The notes below the pieces were generated by a model, which did no database searches, was not told the origin of the DNA, and saw nothing but the letters and a program-made list of their open reading frames with translations. The position numbers were made by a program, and so were the translations under genes. A DNA stretch of 54,354 nt from Planctomycetia bacterium (lineage in GTDB: Bacteria; Planctomycetota; Planctomycetia; Pirellulales; JACPPG01), in the NCBI GenBank assembly GCA_016191115.1, contig JACPPG010000091.1:1-54354 (forward strand), written 5' to 3'. Position 1 is the stretch's first letter; every line of letters starts with the position of its first letter. Below are positions 9,140 to 18,517 of the stretch, piece by piece.

Positions 9140-10513
9140 TCACCTCGACGTGTTGTGGAGAGCGACGTCGGGACGTGTTTCAGCCTCCAACCATCGGACG
9201 ATAGTCGTTGCGAAGGATCTGGCCAAAAGGCAGTACGCTGGAATCCAGTACAGAAGTGAAAAGTCTTGATAGTCACCGGAAATGGCAAGGAACATCAGGA
9301 GGAGGACGGATTGTCGACAGGCGACGGCTAGTCCTGCCAACAGGTCGAGCATCGGGTCCGGAACGAGTTTCGCAAGCCGATTGGTTCGCCGCGCATTGAC
9401 GAAGATGCCGGCGATGAAGAAGAGGAATGCCGCCGCGCCGATCAGACCCGTCTCAGCCAGAACGGCGGCATACGTGTCGTGCGCAACGAGGTAGCCGCCG
9501 TCGAGGTAGAGCTTGCGGTAGTACACGAAGTTGCCTAGTCCCACGCCCGTTGCTGGAAAGCGACGGAACATCTCCATACCGAGGTCGAAGCCTAGTTTCC
9601 GCCCCTCCGCGGACAGCACGGCGCTTTCGTCGCCGAGATTGCCCTCGATGGGCGCCCATAGGGTTTCCAACCGATGCCGATTTGACTCGGGCATCAATAT
9701 CCAGATCGCTCCCAGCAACACCATACCGATCGCAAGGCTGGCTATGACGCGCGACGGCTTTCGATTGCCGAGCGCTATGAGCAACACAAAGCCACCGAAC
9801 GCAACCATTCCCGTACGGCTGTTGGTCAAGATGATCGAGGACACGGTAGCCGCGAAGAACACGACCAGCGCCCTGGTGAACGCTTTGCGCCAAAACCTTG
9901 GCCAGGTCTGCGTGAACGCTCCGCGCGCCTTCCAGAGAAACAGCAAAAAAGGGAGGGACATGACGGCCAGGGCCGACAGGGCATTCGGATGCTGATATCG
10001 GCCGTTGTCCCCCTGAAGCCGGAAGACGCCCATCGTGGACTGCTGCCCTCCAAAGAAGAAATACTCCACTTCCGACTTGGCGAGGAATAGTCCCGTCGAT
10101 ACGACAAAGCAAGCGACGATGAACAGAAGTTGATAGGGGGTATGGATGGCGGATACGAGCGTGAAGTAGAACGCAAACACTGTAAGGTACGTGTACAGCA
10201 TTTCCCATGAGGTCGATCGGTCGAAGGCAAGAGCCGACGACAGCGTCAATGCCAAGAGCCAGACGATTAACCCGGTGGTCTGCATTGAGGGCAGGATGCG
10301 GAATTGGCCGGAGAAGCACAGAACGATCAAGGCAAGCGTCGAATAGGCCAACTCGAAACGCAAGTCGGCCATCCAGGGAAACATTTTTTCCCACGGCCGA
10401 ATGATCAACAGCGCCGTCCAGAACGCCACGACCCAAATCAGGCGCGAGCGCGGCCACATGCCGCCCTTCAAATCGTCGGTCCACCAGGAGGTAGTCGTCA
10501 CAGCCGTCGACAT
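9140..10513 (-). CDS. O-antigen ligase/polymerase family membrane protein (Wzy_C)
   Basis: A 457-residue polytopic inner-membrane protein with about ten or more hydrophobic segments (for example IWVVAFWTALLII, YSTLALIVLCFS, LLFIVACFVVSTGLFLA). The Wzy_C signature lies near the C-terminal third: ATGVGLGNFVYYRK followed by LVAHDTYAAVLAETGLIG, with the conserved His in a periplasmic loop. This family either polymerises repeat units or ligates glycan to a lipid acceptor. The start was put at the ATG at 10513, just downstream of the dehydrogenase stop (11-base gap), because upstream extension only gives Arg/Gly-rich shadow sequence and overlaps the dehydrogenase gene by several hundred bases. Confidence 0.85.
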   Translation of the reverse strand: MSTAVTTTSWWTDDLKGGMWPRSRLIWVVAFWTALLIIRPWEKMFPWMADLRFELAYSTLALIVLCFSGQFRILPSMQTTGLIVWLLALTLSSALAFDRSTSWEMLYTYLTVFAFYFTLVSAIHTPYQLLFIVACFVVSTGLFLAKSEVEYFFFGGQQSTMGVFRLQGDNGRYQHPNALSALAVMSLPFLLFLWKARGAFTQTWPRFWRKAFTRALVVFFAATVSSIILTNSRTGMVAFGGFVLLIALGNRKPSRVIASLAIGMVLLGAIWILMPESNRHRLETLWAPIEGNLGDESAVLSAEGRKLGFDLGMEMFRRFPATGVGLGNFVYYRKLYLDGGYLVAHDTYAAVLAETGLIGAAAFLFFIAGIFVNARRTNRLAKLVPDPMLDLLAGLAVACRQSVLLLMFLAISGDYQDFSLLYWIPAYCLLARSFATTIVRWLEAETRPDVALHNTSR

Positions 10514-10524
10514 GTCACGCCCAT

Positions 10525-11841
10525 TTACCAGCCGATCCCATGATAGTTCGTCGATAGCCCTCGCAGGTCCTTCGTGATCCGCACGAGGTCCACGACCTGC
10601 TTGTCCGCGGGCATGCGGGCCACGATGTCGCGGAACGCGGGGTTGGCGTTCCCCACCACGATTGTCTCGCTGTCCGCGACGACCCTCTCGGCCGAGTCGT
10701 CCAGCATGGCGCTGATATGCGGGAGCTTTTGCTCCAGGTATGCCTTGTTGGAGCCCACCAGTTGGGACAGACGGACGTGCTCGTCGTAGATTCTGACGGT
10801 GTAGCCGCGACCGCAGAGCGTCTCGGCCAGGGTTACCAGCGGCGATTCGCGGAGATCGTCGGTGCCGGCCTTGAACGACAGCCCGAGCATGCCCACTTTC
10901 CGCCGTCCGAGCCGTTCCACCATCTCGACTCCCAGCTCGACTTGCGTGCGGTTCGAGTTCAGCACGGCACGAAACAATTCCAGGTCCACGTCGACCATCT
11001 TGGCCTTGTAGAGAATGGCGCGCAGGTCCTTCGGCAGGCAAGAGCCGCCAAACGCATAGCCTGGTTTAAGGTAATAGCTGGAAAGATTCTGCTTCTTGTC
11101 CTTGCAAAAGATCTCCATCAGGCGGTGCGAATCGACGCCCGTCGCGCGGCAGAGGCGACCCACCTCGTTGGCAAAGGCCACTTTCAAGGCGTGGAAGCAG
11201 TTGTTCACGTATTTGACCGTCTCCGCCAGCGCAATCCCGGTGGCGATGAATTCCGCGTCCAGCCAACTATAGAGCGACCGCAGTAGCCGCGCATCCGCGT
11301 CGTCTTGAACACCGACGATCGTAAACGGCGGGCTGTCGAAGTCCGCCACGGCGCTTCCCTCGCGGAGGAACTCCGGGTTGAAGCACAGGCCGAAATCCGG
11401 GCCGGCCCGCAGGCCGGAACGATTCTCCAGGATCGGGCGGACGACGTCCCAGGTTGTGCCCGGCAGCACCGTGCTCCGCACGACGACCGTGTGCCGTCGC
11501 TTCTTCGCGGCTAGCGCGGTCCCCAATTGCTCGGCCACGCGGCATACGTACTGCAGGTCGAGGTCCCCGTTCGCTTTCGAGGGCGTGCCCACGCAGACGA
11601 GCGAGACGTCCGTTCGCGCCACGGCGTCGGCGACGTCGGTCGTCGCGCACAACTGACCAGAGGCGTTTGCCTTGGCGACGATTTCCGCCAATCGCGGTTC
11701 GACCACCGGCGACTGGCCTTGATTGATCCAATTCACCTTCGCGGCATCGACGTCCACGCCGACTACGTGCGCTCCGCGGTCAGCCAGACACGCCGCGGAA
11801 ACGCTGCCCACGTAACCCAACCCAAGTATGGAGATCTTCAT
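10525..11841 (-). CDS. algD: GDP-mannose 6-dehydrogenase-like nucleotide-sugar dehydrogenase
   Basis: A 438-residue enzyme of the UDP-glucose/GDP-mannose dehydrogenase family that oxidises a sugar C6 to a carboxylate with two NAD+. The Rossmann loop is GLGYVGSVSAACLA at the N-terminus; CVGTPSKANGDLDL, VVVRSTVLPGTTWD and NPEFLREGSAV follow. The catalytic Cys is in AFGGSCLPKD near residue 270, and LGLSFKAGTDDLRESPLV is near residue 320. These segments match AlgD of Pseudomonas more closely than Ugd proteins, so GDP-mannuronate is the likely product, although substrate class cannot be settled by eye. It supplies the uronic acid that the two amidotransferases and the heparinase-like protein of this locus would act on. 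Confidence 0.85.
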   Translation of the reverse strand: MKISILGLGYVGSVSAACLADRGAHVVGVDVDAAKVNWINQGQSPVVEPRLAEIVAKANASGQLCATTDVADAVARTDVSLVCVGTPSKANGDLDLQYVCRVAEQLGTALAAKKRRHTVVVRSTVLPGTTWDVVRPILENRSGLRAGPDFGLCFNPEFLREGSAVADFDSPPFTIVGVQDDADARLLRSLYSWLDAEFIATGIALAETVKYVNNCFHALKVAFANEVGRLCRATGVDSHRLMEIFCKDKKQNLSSYYLKPGYAFGGSCLPKDLRAILYKAKMVDVDLELFRAVLNSNRTQVELGVEMVERLGRRKVGMLGLSFKAGTDDLRESPLVTLAETLCGRGYTVRIYDEHVRLSQLVGSNKAYLEQKLPHISAMLDDSAERVVADSETIVVGNANPAFRDIVARMPADKQVVDLVRITKDLRGLSTNYHGIGW

Positions 11842-11860
11842 GATGCGCGTCGTGTTGGCG

Positions 11861-13111
11861 TTACGGTTTCAATTCAGGCCGGGTTTGAAGCGAGAGCGTC
11901 CGACATTGCTCGTAGAATTTCCGGCTGACGCTTTGCCAACCGTGGTTCTGGGCGACGAAGCGGAACGCCTCCTCCGCCATTTCGTGTTTCCGCGGCGGGT
12001 TCTCCAGCAACGATACGACGCTGTCGGCGAAGGCTTCGGCGGCGTCGGCCAACAGAATATGCCGTCCATTTTCGACCGGCAAACCTTCCGCGCCGATCGT
12101 GGTCGAGACGGCCGGACGACCGGCGGCCATTCCCTCGAAAATCTTCAGCCGCGTGCCGCTGCCGATCCGCAGCGGCACGACGAACACGTCCGCGGCGGCC
12201 AGATGCGGCCGCACGTCGGGCACGTCGGCGTGAACGTGAATCGAACTATCGCTTGCCGCCAGCTTGTCGATCGACGCGACCGGCCGCCGTCCCACGACGT
12301 CCAGGCTCGTCGCCGGATGGCGCGATTTGATCCGCGGGTAGACCTCGCGCACGAACCAGTGCAAGCCGTCGATATTCGGCATCCAGTCCAGCGAACCCAA
12401 GAACAGCAATCGCCCCGGAACCGGCGCCGCGCCGCGCAACGTCTCGAAATAGTCGACGTCCACGCCGGTGTCGATCACATCGACCGGCGTCCGCACGCCG
12501 AGGTCGCGACGAAAGACGTCCCGGTCTTGCGGGGAGACGGCCAGCACCAGGTCGAACCGGTTGCACGCGGCACGCTCGAAACGGCGCAGCCGCGCCTGCT
12601 CGTACCAGAAGTACGCCCTCTTCAACGGATTGCTTTCATTCTCGAAGTACCGCCGCCAGATGACGCTTTCCACGTTGTGCTGAAAGAGCACCTTGGGCCA
12701 CGGAAGCGACCAATCGACATTGCCGCTCATTTCCAGAAAATCGCACACCACGACGGTGTCCTGGTCGTGCGTCGCGCTTCCATTTTGGGCACCGCATAGC
12801 CCTCTTTGGCAGTCGCGAATCTCCCGCGAGGCGTATTTCTGCACGACAAACGGTTTCGTGGAAAACGCGCGCGCAAGCACTTTGGCGTAGAACGCCGCGC
12901 CGGCCTTGCGCTCTTCCTCGCGCGGGAACGTCACGATGCGGGACGCCCAGGGCGTGGCCTTCGGCTGGCCGTTCGCCTCGCGCGGCGTGCAAACCGAAAC
13001 GTACGTGACGTCGCACCACTGCCGCAGGTTCTTCAGAAGATGATACGTGCGCAGCTTTCCACCTGTGTCCGGCGGATCGACGTAGTCCGACTTCAGCCAC
13101 AGTATGTGCAT
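11861..13111 (-). CDS. Glycosyltransferase, stp1-like (PEP-CTERM/exosortase-locus type)
   Basis: A 416-residue GT4 enzyme. The N-terminus MHILWLKSDYVDPPDTGGKL matches the sugar transferases described from exosortase-linked EPS loci (stp1 type). The donor domain has VIDTGVDVDYF near residue 210, FLGSLDWMPNIDGL and the E-x7-E-like FEGMAAGRPAVSTTIGAEGL near residue 330. The ATG at 13111 overlaps the end of the upstream amidotransferase gene by 19 bases, which fits translational coupling; the much longer open frame upstream is the antisense shadow of that gene. It lies 19 bases from the dehydrogenase gene that follows. Confidence 0.85.
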   Translation of the reverse strand: MHILWLKSDYVDPPDTGGKLRTYHLLKNLRQWCDVTYVSVCTPREANGQPKATPWASRIVTFPREEERKAGAAFYAKVLARAFSTKPFVVQKYASREIRDCQRGLCGAQNGSATHDQDTVVVCDFLEMSGNVDWSLPWPKVLFQHNVESVIWRRYFENESNPLKRAYFWYEQARLRRFERAACNRFDLVLAVSPQDRDVFRRDLGVRTPVDVIDTGVDVDYFETLRGAAPVPGRLLFLGSLDWMPNIDGLHWFVREVYPRIKSRHPATSLDVVGRRPVASIDKLAASDSSIHVHADVPDVRPHLAAADVFVVPLRIGSGTRLKIFEGMAAGRPAVSTTIGAEGLPVENGRHILLADAAEAFADSVVSLLENPPRKHEMAEEAFRFVAQNHGWQSVSRKFYEQCRTLSLQTRPELKP

Positions 13112-15027
13112 GCGCGGACCTCGGCGGCGTCGCCGAAAACGGCCTCTGGCTCTCGACCTTCGATGAATACGCGCAACCAAATCTCGAAATTGGCCAGCGA
13201 CCAGATCTGTTCCTGTAGATTGCCGCGTCCGCTGCGGTGGCGATCGAGCATCTCGACGACAAACGCCCGATCCACGTACTCCGTGCACAGCGTATGCTCG
13301 CTGGCCAGCAGTTTCTCGATAAGCGGGTAGTAGCCGCCATGGAACCATTCCTTGATCGGCGTCGGGAACCCTCTCTTCCCACGGCGAACGATCGCGGGCG
13401 GAAGCATTGGCCCCATCGCCTCGCGCATCAGCCGCTTCGTCTGAAAACGGCGCAACTTGTATGCGGTCGGCATCCGGCAGACGAGCTCCACCAGCGGGTG
13501 ATCGAGGAAGGGAACCCGCGATTCGATGGACGCCGCCATCGACATCTGGTCCTGCTTCATCAACAGCTCGACCAGGTACGTCTTCATGTCGGCGTACAAG
13601 ACGCGATCGAGCAGTTCCGCGGCATCGCTCGAAGCCAACATGGCCATGAAGGGGGCATAGACCGTGTCGATGGCCGCGCCACGATATTCCGGCCGCAACG
13701 CCCGCGCCAGCGCCGGCCGTGGGAACGACGCATAGTTGTCCAGGTACAACGTCTGCACGTCGGGCTGCAGGTAGAGCGAAGTTCGCACGGCTTTCCGTTT
13801 CGCCACGGACCGGTCCGGCAGACGATCGATCATCCAGTGCGCGGCGGCGCGTGCGGCGCCCGGCAAGAGGCGCCCCATCCGCAGATTCATGAGCGTCTGA
13901 TAGTATCGCTCGTAGCCGGCCAGCAGCTCGTCGGCCCCTTCGCCGGTGAGCACCACTTTGACGTGCTCGGCGGCCAGCCGGGAGACGAAGTACAGCGGAA
14001 TCGACGAAGGATGCGCAATCGGCTCGTCTTCGTGGTAGAGCATCCGCGGCCAGGCCGCGAACCATTCGTCGGGCGAGACAACCACCTCGCGATGATCGGA
14101 GCCGATGTGCCTGGCGACCAATTGCGCGTAGTTGAGCTCGCTGTAGCCCGGCTCGTGGAACGCCACGGAGAACGTCTTGACCGGCTCGTCCATCATCGTG
14201 CTCATCAGCACGGCGATGATCGAGCTGTCGATGCCGCCGGACAGGAAGACGCCCAGCGGCACGTCGGAAAGCAGGTGCGATCGCACGGCGTCCGAGAGGC
14301 TGGCGCGAAACGCGTCTGCCGCGGCTGCGAACGACAGGTCCAATGGCTTGGGATTATACGAGAGGTCCCAGTACTGGCGCGCGATAATGCGACCGTCGGC
14401 CACGGTCAACGTGTGGCCCGGCAACAGCTTCTTGATGCCGCGAAACAGGGTCTGTTCATCAAGCGTGTACTTCACCGCCAATTGGACCGGCAGCCGCTCC
14501 GTGTTTACTTCCGCCGCGATCGCCGGATGAGCCAACAGCGCCTTGATCTCCGAGGCGAAGGCAAACAACGTCGGCGACGAATAGTAGTAAAGCGGCTTGA
14601 TGCCCAATCGGTCGCGAGCCAGGAACAACTGGTTTTTCGCGGCGTCGAATATGGCCAGCGCGAACATGCCGCGGAAGTGCTCGACGCAGGCGTGGCCCCA
14701 CTCGTCATAGGCCGCCAGAATCGTTTCCGTGTCGGACGTCGTGCGATAGGCGTTGGGCGAAACGGGCAGTCGCGGGCGGATCTCCAGGTGATTGTAGATC
14801 TCGCCGTTGTAGACCATGGTCGTTGACGAGGCATGCCCGGACATCGGCTGCCGCCCGCGGGCCGGATCGAGAATGGCCAGCCGCCGGTGTCCCAATGCCA
14901 CGGCCCCTTCGACGAACTCGCCGTGGTCGTCGGGACCGCGGTGGTGCAGAGTCTCGTTCATGGGCCGGAGCACGTCGGCCGAGGCGGGCGAGCCGTCCAG
15001 GTTGATGAAGCCGCAAATCCCGCACAT
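13093..15027 (-). CDS. AsnB-type glutamine-dependent amidotransferase (second)
   Basis: A 644-residue amidotransferase. Cys2 after the start (MCGICGFINLD) is the glutaminase nucleophile, and LHHRGPDDHG, MVYNGEIYNH and SGGIDSS near residue 255 complete the two catalytic domains. FLARDRLGIKPLYY joins them. It is clearly diverged from the other copy at 3731-5617, so the two probably have different acceptors rather than being a recent duplication. The ATG overlaps the stop of the heparinase-like gene (TAATG), showing tight coupling. Amidation of a uronic acid or amino-sugar acid in the polymer is inferred. Free asparagine synthesis is possible but less likely in this context. Confidence 0.85.
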   Translation of the reverse strand: MCGICGFINLDGSPASADVLRPMNETLHHRGPDDHGEFVEGAVALGHRRLAILDPARGRQPMSGHASSTTMVYNGEIYNHLEIRPRLPVSPNAYRTTSDTETILAAYDEWGHACVEHFRGMFALAIFDAAKNQLFLARDRLGIKPLYYYSSPTLFAFASEIKALLAHPAIAAEVNTERLPVQLAVKYTLDEQTLFRGIKKLLPGHTLTVADGRIIARQYWDLSYNPKPLDLSFAAAADAFRASLSDAVRSHLLSDVPLGVFLSGGIDSSIIAVLMSTMMDEPVKTFSVAFHEPGYSELNYAQLVARHIGSDHREVVVSPDEWFAAWPRMLYHEDEPIAHPSSIPLYFVSRLAAEHVKVVLTGEGADELLAGYERYYQTLMNLRMGRLLPGAARAAAHWMIDRLPDRSVAKRKAVRTSLYLQPDVQTLYLDNYASFPRPALARALRPEYRGAAIDTVYAPFMAMLASSDAAELLDRVLYADMKTYLVELLMKQDQMSMAASIESRVPFLDHPLVELVCRMPTAYKLRRFQTKRLMREAMGPMLPPAIVRRGKRGFPTPIKEWFHGGYYPLIEKLLASEHTLCTEYVDRAFVVEMLDRHRSGRGNLQEQIWSLANFEIWLRVFIEGREPEAVFGDAAEVRACTYCG

Positions 15028-17306
15028 TACAGCACCGCCTGCTGCGCTGCGCGATCCGCGCCCGCGGTTGCTCTTGGACGAGCCGTTACCACGAATTGTC
15101 CCGTGCTCTGAACGGAAATCGCAAGCGGTCCCACTTTCGAGAACGCGGTCACCACGCATCCTGCGCTGGCGTTCGATACGTCCATGACCAGGCGCTGCGT
15201 CTGATGCAGAACGCCATACGCCGGCGAGTACGGGCCCGCGGAGACTGAGAGTTCACAGCCGCCAATCTCTCCCGGCGCGCTCGCGTGACTATCGTTGTCG
15301 TCGCGCACCGTCGTTTGGTCGCGGCTGGTCGCGCGCGACGCGATAGTCACATCGGCATCCGCAGCCAATCGGCACATGAGGAAGTGGTAGTGGCGCCCCT
15401 TGCCGTCCCGCATCGTTCCACGCCAGATCGGTCCGCACACTTCCCCGCCGCTTTCCCAAAGCACTTGCAGACCGGGATCGAGCGTCCAGGCGAGGCGCGC
15501 GGTCACCGGGTTCGCCGTGTTCCACGTGTCAACGACGAGGGCGACACAGTCGTCGATCTCCACGCTCCGCGCGACGCGTGCGGAAAAGCCCAATGCCGGC
15601 TGAAAACCGTCGTGGAAGCCCGCACACTGAAAGCTGCTTTCGGTGTGCCGGACCTCGGTCAGGGTTGCCTCCGTTTTTCGCTGCCAATGGAACCAGTCGT
15701 CGGCCGCCGACGGTTCGCAGCCGGCGAGCGTGAGCACGTTCTTGCTCAGAGCCCCGCGGAATGAATCGCGAATGGCGCGGCTCCGCGTGTATGCTCCCGT
15801 GCCACAATCGACGATCACCGGCTGACCGGCCAGATAGAGGATGAGCGACGTCTGAGCGTCATGGCTGTGACCGCAATCCATGTAGCCGAACGGACCGCAG
15901 CGGAATAGCGCGTAGTCGCCCTCCGCATTGCGATACGTGACAATGCCCGAGTCGTAGCGCTGCTGGTTGCGCGGCGCGTCTACTGCCATGTGCGACGGCC
16001 CGGCCGATACGGACAAGCCTTGCTGTCCGGCAGACCGCGCGTAGCCGTCGGTCGCCGCTTCGCACGGCTTCTCGCAAGCCGTGGCAGGCGCCATCCACAC
16101 GTGATATCCATTGCCGCGGTCGGGAACGCGAGGGAGCGGCAAATCAGGCCACAATGCGCGCGCAGCTTGCAGAGTCGGCGCTGCGTCGAGCGGATCAACG
16201 TTGAACCAGTCGAGCCGCCCGCTGTCGCAGTCGTTCAGCGGCGGCAGAATGCCGTCGGCGGCGACCAACTCCCCCAGTCGCGCGGCGGCCTGTTGCGCCG
16301 CCATCGCGACGGCCGGGGGCAGCCCGAAACCGGTTTGCCGCGCGATGAGCACGGCCTGTACGTAGAAGTCGGTGGCATACAGATGGTAGCAAGTGGAGAG
16401 TTCGCGATGTGTGCCGTCGCGGTGGAATTGCCGGGTCGCCTCTTGGGCCAGAATCGCTGCTCCCACGTGCCGCCACCGCGGCGACTCCTTGAATTCCGGG
16501 ACGAGCGACCCGCAGCCGAATAGCGCGAATCCTTCGCCCAGCAAGTGGGTATTCGGTGCGAAGTAGTACGACAGGTTGTTCTCGACGTGCCGGCAGCTCG
16601 TCCAGATTCCTTGAATCAACCGGGCAAAAGCATCGTCCGCGACACCCGCATCGCGAAATAGCTCCAGGGCCCAAACCCAGGCGTATGCTCGCAGCCCCAT
16701 CTCGAGCGCGGAGCAATAGTTGATGCCGAGTGGGTAGGGATTCTTCTCGAACCAGTCCAAGGTGAGCTCGGAGAATTTTTCGGAGTACGAGGGCTTGCCG
16801 GTGATCGAGTGTACCGCCCCGAGCCACCACGCCCACGCAAAGCGATTGGGTTCCCACACGAGCTTGCTGTCGCCGACCCGGGCACAATCCAGATACCGGA
16901 TTCGGCCGTAGAATTCTGGCGGCGAGGCCATCACCGAGATCTGGTCTCGGCGCCAGCGGTCGTCGCCCCGAAAGGGCACCGGGCCGTGGCCGAGGATAAA
17001 CATCTCGTCGTTTAGAATGCGATCGGCGCGCTCGAGGAGTGCGGCGGCGGCGGCCGGGTGGGCGTCGAAATGGTGGCAGATGCGCCGTCTCCGATCCTCG
17101 CGACCAAACCAGGACGAGCTGCGCTGGCGGACCCAGCTCGTCAGCGCGTCGGCTTGAATTCCTAGCGATCGCAAATGTCCGTCGCCGCGAAAGATAGCCC
17201 GCCCTCGCTCCGCGCACAGCGCATTGACGCGCGAGAAAACGATCTGCCGGCCGCGAACGCGCAGCTCGTGGGGCGACGCCTCGGCCGCGCGGAGGATGGC
17301 GCGCAT
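15027..17306 (-). CDS. Heparinase II/III-family protein
   Basis: A 759-residue protein with the two-domain layout of heparinase II/III-like enzymes. It has an N-terminal alpha/alpha toroid (residues about 60-400, with WWLGAVHSITGKPSYSEKF, NNLSYYFAPNTHLLGEGFAL and STCYHLYATDFYVQA) and a C-terminal beta-sandwich (from about 440, with YDSGIVTYRN, CGHSHDAQTSLILYLAGQP and VDCGTGAYTRS). The NTHLLGE, CYHLY and GHSHDAQ segments are the positions where family catalytic Asn, Tyr and His usually lie. Homologues in EPS loci are thought to cut uronic-acid polymers by beta-elimination. No signal peptide is visible at the chosen ATG (17306), so either the start or the site of action is uncertain. A GTG three codons earlier would overlap the upstream stop. 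Confidence 0.85.
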   Translation of the reverse strand: MRAILRAAEASPHELRVRGRQIVFSRVNALCAERGRAIFRGDGHLRSLGIQADALTSWVRQRSSSWFGREDRRRRICHHFDAHPAAAAALLERADRILNDEMFILGHGPVPFRGDDRWRRDQISVMASPPEFYGRIRYLDCARVGDSKLVWEPNRFAWAWWLGAVHSITGKPSYSEKFSELTLDWFEKNPYPLGINYCSALEMGLRAYAWVWALELFRDAGVADDAFARLIQGIWTSCRHVENNLSYYFAPNTHLLGEGFALFGCGSLVPEFKESPRWRHVGAAILAQEATRQFHRDGTHRELSTCYHLYATDFYVQAVLIARQTGFGLPPAVAMAAQQAAARLGELVAADGILPPLNDCDSGRLDWFNVDPLDAAPTLQAARALWPDLPLPRVPDRGNGYHVWMAPATACEKPCEAATDGYARSAGQQGLSVSAGPSHMAVDAPRNQQRYDSGIVTYRNAEGDYALFRCGPFGYMDCGHSHDAQTSLILYLAGQPVIVDCGTGAYTRSRAIRDSFRGALSKNVLTLAGCEPSAADDWFHWQRKTEATLTEVRHTESSFQCAGFHDGFQPALGFSARVARSVEIDDCVALVVDTWNTANPVTARLAWTLDPGLQVLWESGGEVCGPIWRGTMRDGKGRHYHFLMCRLAADADVTIASRATSRDQTTVRDDNDSHASAPGEIGGCELSVSAGPYSPAYGVLHQTQRLVMDVSNASAGCVVTAFSKVGPLAISVQSTGQFVVTARPRATAGADRAAQQAVL

Positions 17307-17311
17307 CAGAT

Positions 17312-18517
17312 TCACGGGGCCTCGTCTCCCTTGCACGAGCCGACCAACTGCGCCGACTTCGCGGCGCGCGCCCGAACGGGCACGGCGGCGTCGCCACGAT
17401 ACAGGGCCTTCCACAGCGGCGCCACCGCCTCCCACGTATACCGGCGGACGCTCTCACGGCCCGCCCCGGAGAGACGCGCCACCTGCGCGGGATTGGCAGC
17501 GAGCTCCAGAATGCGTGCCGCGGCCGCTTCGTGATCGTCGATCGCGACGATGTGCCCGGTTAGCCCATCGGCGATCATTTCCGGAATACCGCCGGGACCG
17601 GTCGAGACGATTGTCAGCCCGGCCGCCAAGCCTTCCAGTAGCGAGACTGGCATGTTGTCGATGGAAGACGTGTTCAAGATCACATCGTGCTCGTCGTACA
17701 CGCGCGGGATCTGCTCTCGCTGGACGCTCCCGGTGAATGTGACTCCTTGCAGCCCGATCTCCTTCACCATCGACTCAAGTTCTTGCCGCTGCGATCCCTC
17801 GCCGAGGATCGTCATCCGGGCTTTCGGGCGCTCCTGCTGCACGATCTGGAATGCGCGCAGCGCGCACGGGATGTTGTACAGCGGCTCCAATGCGCGCGGA
17901 ACAAGGACCAGAGGGACGATCGCGCTCCGCCGGCGGTGGATCATCGCGGCCAGGTCCACGTGGTTGGGGATGACGGCGACCGCGAACCCAAACGCTCGGA
18001 AGACTCCGGCAAGATACTCCGACTGCACCAGCAGGCAGTCGGCGAGTCCCATCAGCCACCTGGTGAATCGGCCGGACCGCCGAAGGTGATCGGCCGCCTC
18101 GCCGGAGTGATAGTTCAAGATCACGCGCTTGCGGAAGAGGCGGCCGATGAAAATCGCGGGGGCCGGAGAGATCAGAAACGACCAATAGGACGCAGAGAAC
18201 ACGTGGATCACGTCATGCCGCGGCACGGTCCGCATGAGGGACAAGACGTAAAAGAACGATCGCACGATGGTGCGTAGGTACTTGACGCCGTCGAGATGCG
18301 AAAACGGCCACGGCGGCCGCGGGTCCACCGGCAAAAATTCGACGCGCAGGCCCGAGGTCCGCAAGTCCTCGAGCAGCCGCTTTGCCATCACCGACTGACC
18401 GCCCACGTAACGCAGCGAGGCCGCCACGATGAGCACCGACGGGTCGCTTTGGGCAGGGCGCGATGGTCGCGGGTCTCCCATTCGATCCGCCACCGTGGAA
18501 TCGAAGTTGTCAATCAT
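17312..18517 (-). CDS. Glycosyltransferase family 4 protein
   Basis: A 401-residue GT-B enzyme with VLIVAASLRYVGGQSVMAKRL at the start of the acceptor domain. VILNYHSGEA and VIPNHVDL lie mid-protein, MTILGEGSQRQELE in the donor domain, and the E-x7-E segment is LEGLAAGLTIVSTGPGGIPE near residue 320. The ATG at 18517 overlaps the preceding glycosyltransferase stop by 8 bases (ATGATTGA), so the genes are coupled. A second ATG 12 codons later is an alternative start. The acceptor and sugar are not readable from the sequence. Confidence 0.85.
   Translation of the reverse strand: MIDNFDSTVADRMGDPRPSRPAQSDPSVLIVAASLRYVGGQSVMAKRLLEDLRTSGLRVEFLPVDPRPPWPFSHLDGVKYLRTIVRSFFYVLSLMRTVPRHDVIHVFSASYWSFLISPAPAIFIGRLFRKRVILNYHSGEAADHLRRSGRFTRWLMGLADCLLVQSEYLAGVFRAFGFAVAVIPNHVDLAAMIHRRRSAIVPLVLVPRALEPLYNIPCALRAFQIVQQERPKARMTILGEGSQRQELESMVKEIGLQGVTFTGSVQREQIPRVYDEHDVILNTSSIDNMPVSLLEGLAAGLTIVSTGPGGIPEMIADGLTGHIVAIDDHEAAAARILELAANPAQVARLSGAGRESVRRYTWEAVAPLWKALYRGDAAVPVRARAAKSAQLVGSCKGDEAP

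Noticed and set aside
13237..14826. 529-codon plus-strand open frame
   Set aside because: It is fully antisense to the second amidotransferase gene and rich in Arg/His/Gln without domain sequence.
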